A stretch of 64,000 nt of DNA, taken from the NCBI GenBank assembly GCA_963767475.1, contig CAVYEI010000002.1:1116001-1180000 (forward strand), in the 5' to 3' direction. This DNA comes from WHSW01 sp963767475 (lineage in GTDB: Bacteria; Actinomycetota; Thermoleophilia; Solirubrobacterales; 70-9). Position 1 is the stretch's first letter, and each line of letters begins with the position of its first letter. Positions 24,350 through 33,632 of the stretch are shown here, one piece after another. Made by a program: the position numbers and the translations under genes. The notes below the pieces were generated by a model. It was given only the letters and a program-made list of their open reading frames with translations. It was not told where the DNA came from and searched no databases.

Positions 24350-26598
24350 CTACTTGCCTACCGCCTTCGCCTTCTGCGTCTCCGCCTCGGCGAGCTCGGC
24401 GGAGCTGATCTCGACCGTCAGCTTCAGCTTCGAGTTCTCGCGGAAGTACTTCTTCGCCTTCCCCGTCAGCTTCAGCTTCAGCGTCTTCGACTTGCCACCG
24501 GCGACCTTCTTCAGCTTGCCCTTGGCCACCTTGAACTTCTTCGCCGCCGCCTTGCCCGAGCTCTTGCCGGTGGCAACGACCTTGAGGTCGTTGCAGGCGG
24601 CGAATGCGCCCGGGCAGGCGAGCTTGCCGACCAGCTTCGAGCCCTTGACCTTGAGCTTGCGCTTGCTCAGCTTCGGATGCGGGTTGGCGAGCGCGGCGAA
24701 GTCGGCCGCGAGCTCGTACCCGTCGGGCAGGAACTTCTCCGCCGCGGCGCCGACCAGGCCCTTGAACGAGCCCGGCTTCTCGACCACCGGGAGCCGCAGC
24801 TCCAGTGCCGAGACCGTGACCGGCTGCTGATTGTCGGAGGCCCGTCCGTAGCCGCCGGTGGGGCCGGCGTTCCAGTCGGCGGGCAGCAGCTCGAGCTTCG
24901 GGACGTGGCCCTCGGCGAAGGTCCAGCCGTTCGGATGCAGCTGGAAGACCTGCTTCGTCGGCCCGCCGGTGGCCGGGCGCCAGAGGCCGCGCGAGACCAG
25001 GGTCTCCTGGCCATCGGGACCGACGTCGAGCAGCCGCGCGGCGACCTGCGAGGTGTCGCCGGGGAGCGTGAACTTGGCGATCACGGTCGCCGCTCCCATC
25101 AGCGTGTAGCCGCCGGCCGGGGCGGCGCGAGGCGGTAGCTCGCCGCGCCCACCTGATCGGCGCCGTCGGCCTGGGCGCAGGCACCGCCGCCGGCGACCGG
25201 GTTGAACTTGCCGGCGATCTCGGTGCTGCCCGCGGTCGGCTCGATCGTCTTCGCCGCCTTGTCCGCGAGTCGGATCTCGCCCTTGGCGATCGTCGCCCAG
25301 CTGTCGGCTGTGTACGGGCCGCCCGACGGGGCGGTCAGCGGGCAGGTCTCGGTGTAGGTGGTCACGCCTTCCGTCGGCTTCGTGCCGACGCCCTTGACGT
25401 AGAAGTCCATCCAGGCGTCCTCGGCCGCCTGCACCGCGGTCGTCACGTCGTTCTTGTTCTGCGCCCGCGGGTGGCCGAAGTCACCGAACAACAGCGCCAG
25501 GTGGGCGTCCTTCGGGTACTCGGTCCGCGTGCGGTTGAAGTAGCGAATCGTCTCGTCGACCGGGAACAGGTCGTCGGTGAAGCCGCTCGACATCAGCATC
25601 GGCGCCGGCGGGATCGAGTGATCGATGTAGTACGACGAGTGGTGCTGGGTGAGCTCGTCGACCACTGCCTGCACGTTCGCCCCGTAGGGCTCACCGGCGT
25701 TGAGCAGCGCCTGCCAGCCGACCAGGTCGGCGGTCGGGTCACTGCCTTCCGGGGCATAGAAGCCCGGGGCGCCGAGCCCGGAGACGTAGAGGCCGCCGAC
25801 CAGTGACTGCTTCTGGACTCCGAGCCGTCCCTGGTAGGGAGCATCGGCGACGTAGTCGAGCGTGCCGCCGTTCGGTGCCAGCGAGTAGGCGAGGTCGGTC
25901 CAGGGGATCGCCGGGGCCGTCGCCGCGATCTTCATCGGCTTGCCCGCCGGGCTCGTCCAGGGGACGAGGCTGTAGTCGGGCGCCACCTTGCGGTCCTTGA
26001 GCGCGCCCAGCGCCATCGACATGCCGCCGCCGTAGGAACCGCCGATCGCGCCGATCTTCTGCGGGTCGATCAGCGGAGCGTCGGCCGCGTCGTTGAGCTC
26101 GTCGGCGAGCTTGCCGGCGAAGTCCTGGGCGTCGCGGACCTCGTAGCGGTTGTCGATCAGGCGCACGTAGCCGGCCGCGCAGCCGGCCGGATCGGCGGCC
26201 TTCGAAGCCGCCGAGCCGCACGACTCGCGGAAGCCGCGGTCGGTCATCGAGAAGGTCGCATAGCCACGGTCGAGCCAGCGCTGCATCGCCGAGAGGCCGA
26301 ACTTGCCGCCGCCGTAACCGTGGAACATCATCATCAGCGGGAAGTTGCCGTCCGGGCCCGAGGCGGGCGCCGGCGGGAAGGCGACGTTGACGTCGATCGG
26401 GACGCTGTCGAAGGCCTTGCTCGTGCTTCGCGGCGAGTCCGAGCCGCAGAAGCGGACGCCGTCGCCCTGGACCGTGCACGTCACGTCGGTGCCGAAGACG
26501 TCGGAGATCGCGGCCTCCGCCGTCTGTGGCAGCGCGATTGCGCCCACCAGCCCGGCCAACACCAGCAGCTTCCTGCCCCGCGACGACGATCCCTGCAT
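24350..26598 (-). pseudogene. Secreted CocE/NonD-family (X-Pro dipeptidyl-peptidase-like) hydrolase, frameshifted
   Basis: A signal peptide (LLVLAGLVGAIALPQTAEA) leads an alpha/beta hydrolase: MMFHGYGGGKFG, nucleophile GGSYGGGMSMALGAL, Asp region GFTDDLFPVDE and His in GDFGHPRAQN. A beta-sandwich domain follows, then a Lys-rich repetitive tail (LKVKGSKLVGKL). The first frame stops at 25099. The second domain continues in another frame from about 25120 (AGGYTLMGAATVIAKFTLPGD). One missing base near 25117-25127 explains this; a TGATG stop-restart at 25097-25101 is the alternative. The RBS GAGGAGAG precedes ATG 26598. Confidence 0.82.
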
Positions 26599-26787
26599 CT
26601 CTCTCCTCTTTCTGGGCGGGCCCGCTCCGTGGCCCCGGTCTCTCTCGCGGCGAGCATAGCCGCCACCCAGGTGTGAACACGACCACACCCCGGGGGTTGC
26701 GCGCCCCTCCCTGGGACCCCTGGGCGCGGGGGCCTTTTCGGGCGAATCTGGATGCATCGGAATCGAAAACCACGAAAGGAGACTCCG

Positions 26788-27426
26788 ATGCCATTCATGA
26801 CTCAGATCCTCACCCGAAACGACTCCAGCGGCAAGCTCGCGATGCGCGCCCTGGTGGCCCTCGTGATCACCTTCGCCGCGCTGGCGCTGCTGCCCAAGTC
26901 CGGCCTCGCCGCGACCAAGTTCGGCGCCGAGCTGACGCCCGACACCCAGCCCTCGAACTCGTCCACCGAAGGCGCTCCGTGCGAGCTCAACAACCCGGGG
27001 CTGTGCACGCGGGTCTCGATGGAGGCCTACGGCCGCCCGGACGGCGGCGAGCGCGCTCCGAAGAGCGGCACGATCAAGAAGATCAGCGTGATCAGCCAGG
27101 GCCCGGACACGTTCCGGTTCGAGATCGCCGAGGCGAAGGCGGCGAGCGAGCAGGCAAAGGTCGTCTACCGCTCGAAGAAGCTGCACTCGCAGGGACAGAC
27201 CGACGTCAACGCCGACACCTACCGGATCGAGACCTTCAAGGTCAACGCCCCGGTGAAGAAGGGTCAGTACCTGGCGACCGAGTCGAAGCGCTCCTCGATG
27301 CTGCGCTGCTCCTCGGGTGGGCCGAACCAGCTCCAGTTCACGCCGGCCCTCGCACTTAACGCACCGTTCGAGACCGCGACGAGCACCGACGGCTGCTGGC
27401 TGTTGCTTGAAGCAACGATCAAGTAG
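26788..27426 (+). CDS. Secreted protein of unknown function
   Basis: 212 residues with a signal peptide (about 1-41; LAMRALVALVITFAALALLPKSGLAA). The mature domain is beta-rich and has four cysteines likely to pair (APCELNNPGLC, LRCSSGG, DGCWLLLEA). Segments such as GTIKKISVISQGPDTFRFEIAEAK and VNAPVKKGQYLATES resemble extracellular jelly-roll proteins common in this lineage. No named family was recognised. The RBS AAAGGAG precedes the ATG, and it is divergent from the CocE-type gene. Confidence 0.78.
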   Translation: MPFMTQILTRNDSSGKLAMRALVALVITFAALALLPKSGLAATKFGAELTPDTQPSNSSTEGAPCELNNPGLCTRVSMEAYGRPDGGERAPKSGTIKKISVISQGPDTFRFEIAEAKAASEQAKVVYRSKKLHSQGQTDVNADTYRIETFKVNAPVKKGQYLATESKRSSMLRCSSGGPNQLQFTPALALNAPFETATSTDGCWLLLEATIK

Positions 27427-27461
27427 TCGCCACGATCCGCACTCTCGTGACGTCAGCACGG

Positions 27462-27481
27462 CGGGGCCCTACGGGGCCCCG
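27462..27481 (+). terminator. Hairpin terminator after the secreted protein gene
   Basis: A perfect 8-bp stem CGGGGCCC/GGGCCCCG with loop TACG lies 35 bases past the stop at 27426 and is followed by TCGTCATT. The UNCG-like tight loop and position suggest a transcription terminator despite the short T content. Confidence 0.7.
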
Positions 27482-27558
27482 TCGTCATTGTGAGGCGGAG
27501 TCCGGAGGACGAAGCCGAGCCGCGCCGCCGTTGAGGCGCCTCGTTCTGCGGTTAGATC

Positions 27559-28368
27559 ATGGGGATGGCGAAGCGCAAGAAGCCCGCGACGGCCGAGTCG
27601 GAGGCCTCCGACCTCTACGCCCTGCCGCTCGACGAGTTCACCGCGGCCCGTGACGAGGCGGCGAAGCGGTTGCGCACAGACGGCGACGCCGACGCAGCGC
27701 GGGAGGTGAAGGCCCTGCGTAAGCCCAGTCGGGCGGCCTGGGCGATCAACCAGGCGGTGCGGGCCGAGCCGCAGGCGACGCGGGAGTTGACCGACGCCGG
27801 CGAGCGCCTCGCCCGCGCTCAGGACGCCGCCCTCGCGGGGGAGGCCGGCGGCGGTGCCGAGCTGCGCGCGGCGATCGCGGCCCAGGGCGAGGCGGTCGAG
27901 CGCCTGACCGAGGCGGCCGGGCGCCAGCTGGGCGACGGCAGCGAGCCGCACCTCGACCGTGTCCGCGAAACGCTGCGGGCGGTTGCCGGTGACGATCGAC
28001 TGCGAGCTGAGCTCGAGACCGGCACGCTGATCCGCGACCACGAAGCGTCCGGCTTTGGCGCCAACGTGCCGACCGTCGTGCCGCGCCGCCGCGCGAAGAC
28101 CGCGAAGACCGCAAAGAAGGCAAAGAAGGCGGCGAGCGCGGGTCGAGCCGAGGACGCGCGCCGCCGCCGGCAGCTCGAAAGCGCGGTGAAGAAGGCGCGC
28201 CATTCCCGCGAGCTGGCGACGAAGCGGCTGGGCGAGGCGGAGCGTCGTCGCGAGCGCGCCGAAAGCGCCCTCGCCGAGTCCGAGCAGGCCGTCGAGACCG
28301 CCGACCGCGAGCGCCGCGAGAGCGAGGCGGAGCTCGAGCGGGCCGAGTCCGAGCTGGCCGCGCTCTAA
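27559..28368 (+). CDS. Lys/Arg/Glu-rich coiled-coil protein
   Basis: 269 residues (a second start, MAKRKK, is at 27565). Near the N-terminus is a conserved-looking block (DLYALPLDEFTAARDEAAKRL, then EVKALRKPSRAAWAINQ) that recurs in actinobacterial proteins of unknown function. A basic linker (RRRAKTAKTAKKAKKAAS) follows, then about 80 residues of highly charged coiled coil to the C-terminus. There are no enzyme motifs. A cytoplasmic structural or nucleoid-associated role is possible but unproven. Its TAA stop overlaps the convergent gene's stop (CTAA). Confidence 0.75.
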   Translation: MGMAKRKKPATAESEASDLYALPLDEFTAARDEAAKRLRTDGDADAAREVKALRKPSRAAWAINQAVRAEPQATRELTDAGERLARAQDAALAGEAGGGAELRAAIAAQGEAVERLTEAAGRQLGDGSEPHLDRVRETLRAVAGDDRLRAELETGTLIRDHEASGFGANVPTVVPRRRAKTAKTAKKAKKAASAGRAEDARRRRQLESAVKKARHSRELATKRLGEAERRRERAESALAESEQAVETADRERRESEAELERAESELAAL

Positions 28369-29075
28369 CTCTCCCGCGCCGCGATCAGCAGCGCCCGCGC
28401 AACCGCGAGGGTCTCGCCGTCGGGCGAGAGCACGGCAGCTCCCGCCTGATGCTTGCGGCCGTCGGTCTCGAGCGGCCAGGCGATCACGACGTGCTCCTCG
28501 CCGGCGACGACGGGCGCATCGAGCCGCGCGGTGAGCCGGGCGAGGAAGCTCATCGGCAGCTCCTCCTGCTCGGCGTAGAGCGCGAAGTAGGTGGGGCAGT
28601 CGAGCACGGACCAGACGAACTCCGGCAGCACCCGTCCGTCCGAGTCGGCCGTCCACGCGGCGGGCGTCCACGGCGAGGCGACGAGCCGGCGGCCATCGAC
28701 GGCACCCGCGAACACCCCGAAGGCGTCCTCCCGATCCCGCCCGCAGACGAAGCAGGTGCTGAACTCACGATCGGCGAGCCCCCTGTAGCGCTGTGCCGCC
28801 TGGCGGGCGTCCTCGGGGCTCACCGGCGCCGGCACCTCGAGCTCGAGCTCGAGCGCCGGGCGCGCCTCGACGACGGCCGTCTCGCCCTCGAGCAGACGCA
28901 CCGAGCCGTCGCTCTCGCGCACGACATCGAGCGGCGTCTCGAGCGGCACCGGACGCCTCAGGCTGACCTCCGCCGGTCCCTCGAACAAGCCGGCGACGAC
29001 GCCCGCGGTGTAGCCGCCGTTGCCGCTTTCGCGGGGTCCGTTGAAGCGCCCTGGTATGGAGACGGAATCGGGCAT
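28365..29075 (-). CDS. Thioesterase-like (double hot-dog) protein
   Basis: 236 residues. The N-terminal GNGGYTAGVVAGLFEGPAEV followed by LRRPVPLETPLDV is typical of acyl-CoA thioesterase-like hot-dog proteins. A middle motif FSTCFVCGRDRE has two cysteines that could bind metal. The second half (FVWSVLDCPTYFAL, LTARLDAPVVAGEEHVV, then AAVLSPDGETLAVARALLI) looks like the second hot-dog. The likely role is acyl-CoA or acyl-ester hydrolysis, with unknown substrate. It is convergent with the coiled-coil gene. Confidence 0.75.
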   Translation of the reverse strand: MPDSVSIPGRFNGPRESGNGGYTAGVVAGLFEGPAEVSLRRPVPLETPLDVVRESDGSVRLLEGETAVVEARPALELELEVPAPVSPEDARQAAQRYRGLADREFSTCFVCGRDREDAFGVFAGAVDGRRLVASPWTPAAWTADSDGRVLPEFVWSVLDCPTYFALYAEQEELPMSFLARLTARLDAPVVAGEEHVVIAWPLETDGRKHQAGAAVLSPDGETLAVARALLIAARES

Positions 29076-29091
29076 CGGGGCGCAGTCGGCT

Positions 29092-29856
29092 TCAGCCTTC
29101 GCGCTTCACCTGCGAGCCGCCGACGATCGCGTCGGAGCCGTCGGCGAAGCGCACCCAGGCCTTGTTGCCGCCGTCGTAGTCGGGCGCCCAGAGGACGAGC
29201 GTCGCCTGATCGCGATTCTCGGCCTCCGCCGGGCCCACCGTGCACGACTCCGAGCCCTCCTCGTCGAGCCCGCGCCAGATGCGTACGAACGGGTTCTGCT
29301 CCCATTCGGTCCCGATCGTCGAGGGCTGGCGATGGCCGGGATGGATCCGGGTTTCGGGCGGCAGCTTCATCAGCTTGTCCATCACCGACTGCTTCAGGTC
29401 GGCGAAGCCGGTCGCCCCCGGCGCCCGGGTGCCGCCGACGGTGCCCTTGAACAGCACGTCGGCGGTCAGCACATCGGTGCCGTTGAAGGCCAGCGCGCAG
29501 TGGTCGGCGCAGTGACCCGGTGTGTGCGTGACCTCGATCCGCAGCCCGCCCGTCTCGATCACGTCGCCGTCGGTGAAGGTGACGTCGACCTTGTCGTCGA
29601 TCAGCTCGTCGGTGAGCTCGTGGGCATGGATCGGGGCGCCAACGTGATCGGCGAGCTTGCGCGCCCCGACGACGTGGTCGTAATGGTGGTGGGTGAGCAG
29701 CAGGTGGCTGATCTCGATCCCCTCGCGCTCGGCGAGCTCGACCAGCGGGTCGGTGACCGTGTTCGAGTCGACGAGGACCCCGGTGCCGCCCGGTTCGTCG
29801 AAGACGAGGTACGCGTTCGAGAGCCAGTCAGATTGTTCGACGCGGGTGAGCAGCAA
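29092..29856 (-). CDS. MBL-fold hydrolase (glyoxalase II-like)
   Basis: 254 residues. The zinc motif HHHYDH is near residue 57, further ligands are in TPGHCADHCAL and TADVLFKGTVGG, and the C-terminal His is in IHPGHRQPS. It is directly downstream of a zinc alcohol dehydrogenase on the same strand (16-base gap). In mycobacteria an equivalent pair (mscR and its neighbouring MBL gene) is linked to mycothiol-dependent formaldehyde and S-nitrosothiol detoxification. The hydrolase would release the acid from the thiol ester. Confidence 0.88.
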   Translation of the reverse strand: MLLTRVEQSDWLSNAYLVFDEPGGTGVLVDSNTVTDPLVELAEREGIEISHLLLTHHHYDHVVGARKLADHVGAPIHAHELTDELIDDKVDVTFTDGDVIETGGLRIEVTHTPGHCADHCALAFNGTDVLTADVLFKGTVGGTRAPGATGFADLKQSVMDKLMKLPPETRIHPGHRQPSTIGTEWEQNPFVRIWRGLDEEGSESCTVGPAEAENRDQATLVLWAPDYDGGNKAWVRFADGSDAIVGGSQVKREG

Positions 29857-29872
29857 GTCGCCTCCTCAGTCC

Positions 29873-30979
29873 TCAGTTGAATTCGATCACGCTGCGGATC
29901 CCGTCCTGGGCCTCCATCAGCTCGAAGCCGTGGTTGACCTGGTCGAGAGTGATCCGGTGTGAGATGAACGGGTCGACGTCGATTTCACCGGCGATGTAGC
30001 GGTCGACCAGCTCCGGCACGCCGTCGCGCCCCTTGACGCCGCCGAACGACGAGCCGGCCACGCGCCGGCCGGTGATCAAGAAGCGGGGAATCACGTCGAG
30101 CGTCTCGCCCTTCCCGGCAACCCCGGCCATCGTCGCCAGGCCCCAGCCCATGCGCGCCGACTCGACCGCCTGGCGCATCACCGCGACGTTGCCCGTCGCC
30201 TCGAAGGTGTAGTCGGCGCCGAAGCCGCCGGTCGACTCGACGATCTTCTCGACCACGTCCTCGCCGCCGAGCATCGTCTCGGTGGCGCCCTGGCCCTTGG
30301 CGAGCTCGAGGCGATCCTCGGAGAGGTCGATGCAGACGATCCGCTCGGCGCCCTGCAGCCGGCAGCCGGCGACTGCGCCGAGGCCGACCATGCCGGCCCC
30401 GAAGACGACGCAGGTCGAGCCCTGGCGTACCTTCGCCGTGTTGATCGCCGCGCCGAGCCCGGTCGAGAGCCCGCAGGCGAACAGGCAGGCGCGGTCGAGC
30501 GGCGCCTCCGGGCTCACCTTGGCGAGTGCGATCTCCGGCATCACCGTGTGCTCGGCAAAGGTCGAGGTGCCCATGAAGTGGCGGATCTCCTCGCCGTCGC
30601 GCTTCAGCCGCGTGGTTCCGTCGGGCAGATAGCCCTTGTTCTGCTGCTCGCGGATCGCCAGGCAGAGGTTGGTGCGCTCGTCGACGCAGTGGATGCACTC
30701 GCGGCACTGGGGCGAGAACAGCGTGACGACGTGGTCGCCGACCTCGAGGTCGCGGACTCCCGGGCCGACCGCCTCGACAACGCCGGCGCCCTCGTGGCCG
30801 AGCACCGTCGGCGCATAGCCCGAGGGATCGACGCCGGAGGCCGTGTAGAGATCGGTGTGACAGACGCCGCAGGCGACCAGTCGCACCAGCGCCTCGCCCT
30901 CGGCCGGCTCCGTGAGCTCGACCTCCTGAACCACCAACGGCTCGCCGAACTGCTCGAGTACTGCCGCGCGCATCTTCAT
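29873..30979 (-). CDS. Zinc-dependent alcohol dehydrogenase, class III/mycothiol-dependent formaldehyde dehydrogenase type
   Basis: 368 residues. The catalytic zinc site includes CGVCHTDLY and GHEGAGVVE. The structural zinc loop is CRECIHCVDERTNLC. The NAD-binding loop is VFGAGMVGLGAV, with the acidic residue in IDLSEDRLELAK. The proline-poor loop GTSTFAEHTVM is shared with class III and NDMA-type enzymes. It likely oxidises S-hydroxymethyl-thiol adducts or alcohols using NAD. It is paired with the MBL hydrolase and divergent from the ROK repressor. A role with mycothiol is inferred from family and lineage. Confidence 0.88.
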   Translation of the reverse strand: MKMRAAVLEQFGEPLVVQEVELTEPAEGEALVRLVACGVCHTDLYTASGVDPSGYAPTVLGHEGAGVVEAVGPGVRDLEVGDHVVTLFSPQCRECIHCVDERTNLCLAIREQQNKGYLPDGTTRLKRDGEEIRHFMGTSTFAEHTVMPEIALAKVSPEAPLDRACLFACGLSTGLGAAINTAKVRQGSTCVVFGAGMVGLGAVAGCRLQGAERIVCIDLSEDRLELAKGQGATETMLGGEDVVEKIVESTGGFGADYTFEATGNVAVMRQAVESARMGWGLATMAGVAGKGETLDVIPRFLITGRRVAGSSFGGVKGRDGVPELVDRYIAGEIDVDPFISHRITLDQVNHGFELMEAQDGIRSVIEFN

Positions 30980-31103
30980 GACCGTTCCTCCTGCATCGCC
31001 TGCAGCTCGATCGTATGCCTCAGGCGCTATCAGGCGCGGTCAGGCGGGCGGGGTCAGGGCAATTTCACCGAGCCTTGGACATACGCGCGCCTCGATCGGG
31101 CTA

Positions 31104-31146
31104 CTTTGGCCAAAGACTTGACAAATACGCCGAGATGTGAACTAAT
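31104..31146 (+). promoter_or_regulatory. Palindromic operator plus sigma-70-type promoter for the ROK gene
   Basis: A perfect 12-bp palindrome CTTTGGCCAAAG (31104-31115) directly precedes a consensus TTGACA (31118-31123). After 17 bases comes ACTAAT (31141-31146). The predicted start of transcription lies within a few bases of the GTG at 31156, so the message may be nearly leaderless. The palindrome is a candidate binding site for the ROK repressor itself. Confidence 0.55.
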
Positions 31147-31155
31147 CCTCGCGCT

Positions 31156-32358
31156 GTGAGGAGGAGAAGCGGCTCTCTGGCCTCCCTGAGGGAGGGCAAC
31201 CGAAAGCGGGTGATCGACGTGCTGCGCGAGCGCGGGGTCGCCAGCCGTGCCGAGGTGGCGCGGATCACCGGCCTCTCCCGCTCGACCGTCTCGACGATCG
31301 TCGCCGACCTGCTCGAGAGCGGGCTCGTCGGCGAACGCGATGGCCAGCCCGACGGCGAGGCGCATGCCGGACGGCCGCCGGTGATGGTCTCGCTGAACCC
31401 GTCGGCCGGGCTCGCGGTCGGGGTGGACTTCGGCCACCGTCACCTGCGCGTTGCCGTCGCCGACCTCTCTCACACCGTGCTCGCGGAGAGCTGGCGCGAG
31501 CTCAACGTCGACCATTCGGCAGAGCACGGCCTCTCGGCCGCGGCGGAGTTCGTCGACCACGTGCTCGCCGAGGCCGGCGTGGATCGCGCTCGCGTGATCG
31601 GCGTCGGCATGGGCCTGCCGGCCCCGATCGATCGCGCCACGGGCGCCGTCCAAGCAGCCTCGATCCTGCCCGGGTGGGTCGGCGTCGACGCCGCCGCCGA
31701 GGCGGCGGAGCGGCTCTCGCTGCCGGTCGAGGTCGAGAACGACGCCAACCTCGGTGCCCTCGCCGAGCTAGTCTCCGGCGCCGCCAAGGGCAAGTCCGAG
31801 GTCGCCTACATCAAGGTCTCGACCGGGATCGGCGCCGGCCTGATCTCCGGCGGACGGCTCCAGCACGGGGTTGGAGGCACGGCCGGCGAAATCGGCCATA
31901 CCGTGATCTCCGACGGCGGGCCCGTCTGCCGGTGCGGCAACCGCGGCTGCCTGGAGACACTCGCATCGACCCGCTCGATCGCCGAGCTGCTCAGTATCAG
32001 CCGCGACGAGGAGATCTCCAGCCGGCGGGTGCTGGAGCTCTGTGCCGCCCAGGATGCGGCCGCTCAGCGGCTGATCGGCGACGCCGGACGCGCGATCGGG
32101 ATCGCCGTCGCCAACCTCTGCAACCTGCTCAACCCCGAGTGCGTGATCGTCGGCGGTGACCTCAGCGCGGCCGGCGAGGTGCTACTCGCCCCGCTGCGCG
32201 AGACCGTTCGCCGCAACGCGATCCCGAGCGCCGTCGACGATCTCGAGATCGTCGCCGGGGTGCTCGGCGAGCGCGCCGAGCTGCTCGGCGCCCTGGCGCT
32301 GGTGATGCACGAGTCGGACCGCTTCATCGCCCCCGAGCTGATTCGCGAGGCGGCGTGA
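31156..32358 (+). CDS. ROK-family transcriptional repressor
   Basis: 400 residues. The N-terminal winged helix (about 15-75) contains RKRVIDVLRERGVASRAEVARITGLSRSTVSTIVADLL. The ROK domain carries the zinc motif PVCRCGNRGCLE with upstream His in EIGHTV. The phosphate loop, DxGGT in ROK kinases, reads VDFGHRHL, so it is a sensor rather than a sugar kinase. It lies immediately upstream of a sugar ABC transporter on the same strand and very likely controls it in response to the transported sugar. Confidence 0.92.
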   Translation: MRRRSGSLASLREGNRKRVIDVLRERGVASRAEVARITGLSRSTVSTIVADLLESGLVGERDGQPDGEAHAGRPPVMVSLNPSAGLAVGVDFGHRHLRVAVADLSHTVLAESWRELNVDHSAEHGLSAAAEFVDHVLAEAGVDRARVIGVGMGLPAPIDRATGAVQAASILPGWVGVDAAAEAAERLSLPVEVENDANLGALAELVSGAAKGKSEVAYIKVSTGIGAGLISGGRLQHGVGGTAGEIGHTVISDGGPVCRCGNRGCLETLASTRSIAELLSISRDEEISSRRVLELCAAQDAAAQRLIGDAGRAIGIAVANLCNLLNPECVIVGGDLSAAGEVLLAPLRETVRRNAIPSAVDDLEIVAGVLGERAELLGALALVMHESDRFIAPELIREAA

Positions 32359-32456
32359 GAACACGTGAACAAGAAACCGAGCGCGGCCGTTTTGCAGCGC
32401 GCGAGAGAGGGGAAGGACCGGAAGATGCAACCGCCCAATAACGGAGGAGTCTGCCC

Positions 32457-33593
32457 ATGATCAGCACGAGAACACGCAACCGGCTGCTGGTGCCGATCGT
32501 CGGCATGGTCGCCGCGCTCGGCATCGCCGCTTGTGGCGACGACGATGAGACCACCAGCGCCGACACAGGCACGGAGACGAGCGCGAGCTCGGGGGGTAGC
32601 GGCACGATCGGCTTCCTGCTGCCCGAGACCGAGACGGCTCGCTATGAGACCCAGGACAAGCCGCTGTTCGAGCAGGCCGTCGCCGGTCTCTGTCCGGACT
32701 GCGAGATCCTGTACCAGAACGCCGACCAGGACGCGACCAAGCAGCAGTCGCAGGTCGAGGCGATGGTGACCCAGGGCGTGGACGTGATCGTCCTCGATCC
32801 GGTCGACTCGACCTCGGCGGCCGGGCTCGTCACCCGCGCCCAGCAATCGGACATCCCGGTGATCAGCTACGACCGGCTGATCCTCGACGCTGATCTCGCC
32901 GCCTACGCGGAGTTCAACAGCTCCGAGGTCGGTAAGCAGCAGGGCGACGCGTTGGTGAAGAAGCTCGCCGACGACGGCAACCCGACCGGTCCGATCGTGC
33001 AGATCAACGGCGACCCCAAGGACAACAACGCGAAGTTGTTCAAGGAAGGTGCGACGGCGGTCTTCACTGAGGAGGGGATCGACGTGGCGCAGGAGTACGA
33101 CACGCCCGACTGGCTGCCCGAGAACGCGCAGCAGGAGATGGACCAGGCGATCACCGCGCTGGGCAAGGACGGCTTCAAGGGCGTCCTCGCCGCCAACGAC
33201 GGAACCGCGGGCGGCGCGATCGCGGCGCTCAAGGGCGCGGGTATCGACCCGTCCACGATCCCGGTCACCGGCCAGGACGCCGAGCTGGCCGCGATCCAGC
33301 GGATCATCGCCGGTGAGCAGTTCATGACGGTGTACAAGCCGATCAAGCCGCTCGCCGATAACGCCGCGGCGCTTGCCGTCGCCGTCGTCAACGGCGAGGA
33401 CCCGGCAACCGCCAGTGTGATCAACGGCAGCGAGGACAACGGCACCGAGGAGGTGCCGAGCGCGATCACCGACACGATCCCGGTGTTCAAGGAGAACGTC
33501 GCTGACACGGTGGTCAAGGACGGGTACTGGAGTGCGGAGGAGATCTGCACGAAGGAGTACGCCCAGGCATGTAAGGACGCGGGCATCTCCTAG
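32457..33593 (+). CDS. Sugar ABC transporter substrate-binding lipoprotein (xylose/ribose type)
   Basis: 378 residues. The lipobox ends LGIAAC, followed by an acidic Ser/Thr linker. The periplasmic-binding domain starts GTIGFLLPETETARYE, with typical segments QVEAMVTQGVDVIVLDPVDS, IPVISYDRLI, GVLAANDGTAGGAIAAL and IPVTGQDAELAAIQRII. This matches XylF/ChvE-like proteins. The RBS GGAGGAG precedes the ATG. It is first in an operon with an ATPase and a permease, downstream of the ROK repressor. Confidence 0.92.
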   Translation: MISTRTRNRLLVPIVGMVAALGIAACGDDDETTSADTGTETSASSGGSGTIGFLLPETETARYETQDKPLFEQAVAGLCPDCEILYQNADQDATKQQSQVEAMVTQGVDVIVLDPVDSTSAAGLVTRAQQSDIPVISYDRLILDADLAAYAEFNSSEVGKQQGDALVKKLADDGNPTGPIVQINGDPKDNNAKLFKEGATAVFTEEGIDVAQEYDTPDWLPENAQQEMDQAITALGKDGFKGVLAANDGTAGGAIAALKGAGIDPSTIPVTGQDAELAAIQRIIAGEQFMTVYKPIKPLADNAAALAVAVVNGEDPATASVINGSEDNGTEEVPSAITDTIPVFKENVADTVVKDGYWSAEEICTKEYAQACKDAGIS

Positions 33594-33632
33594 CCCGTAG
33601 CCGGATAGCCTGAAGCGCGAGGAGAGCGAGCC

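Noticed and set aside
26690..26760. GC-rich hairpin-like run (CCCTGGGCGCGGGGGCCTTTT) in the divergent region before 26788
   Set aside because: The stem is imperfect and it lies upstream of two divergent starts, where a terminator is not expected.
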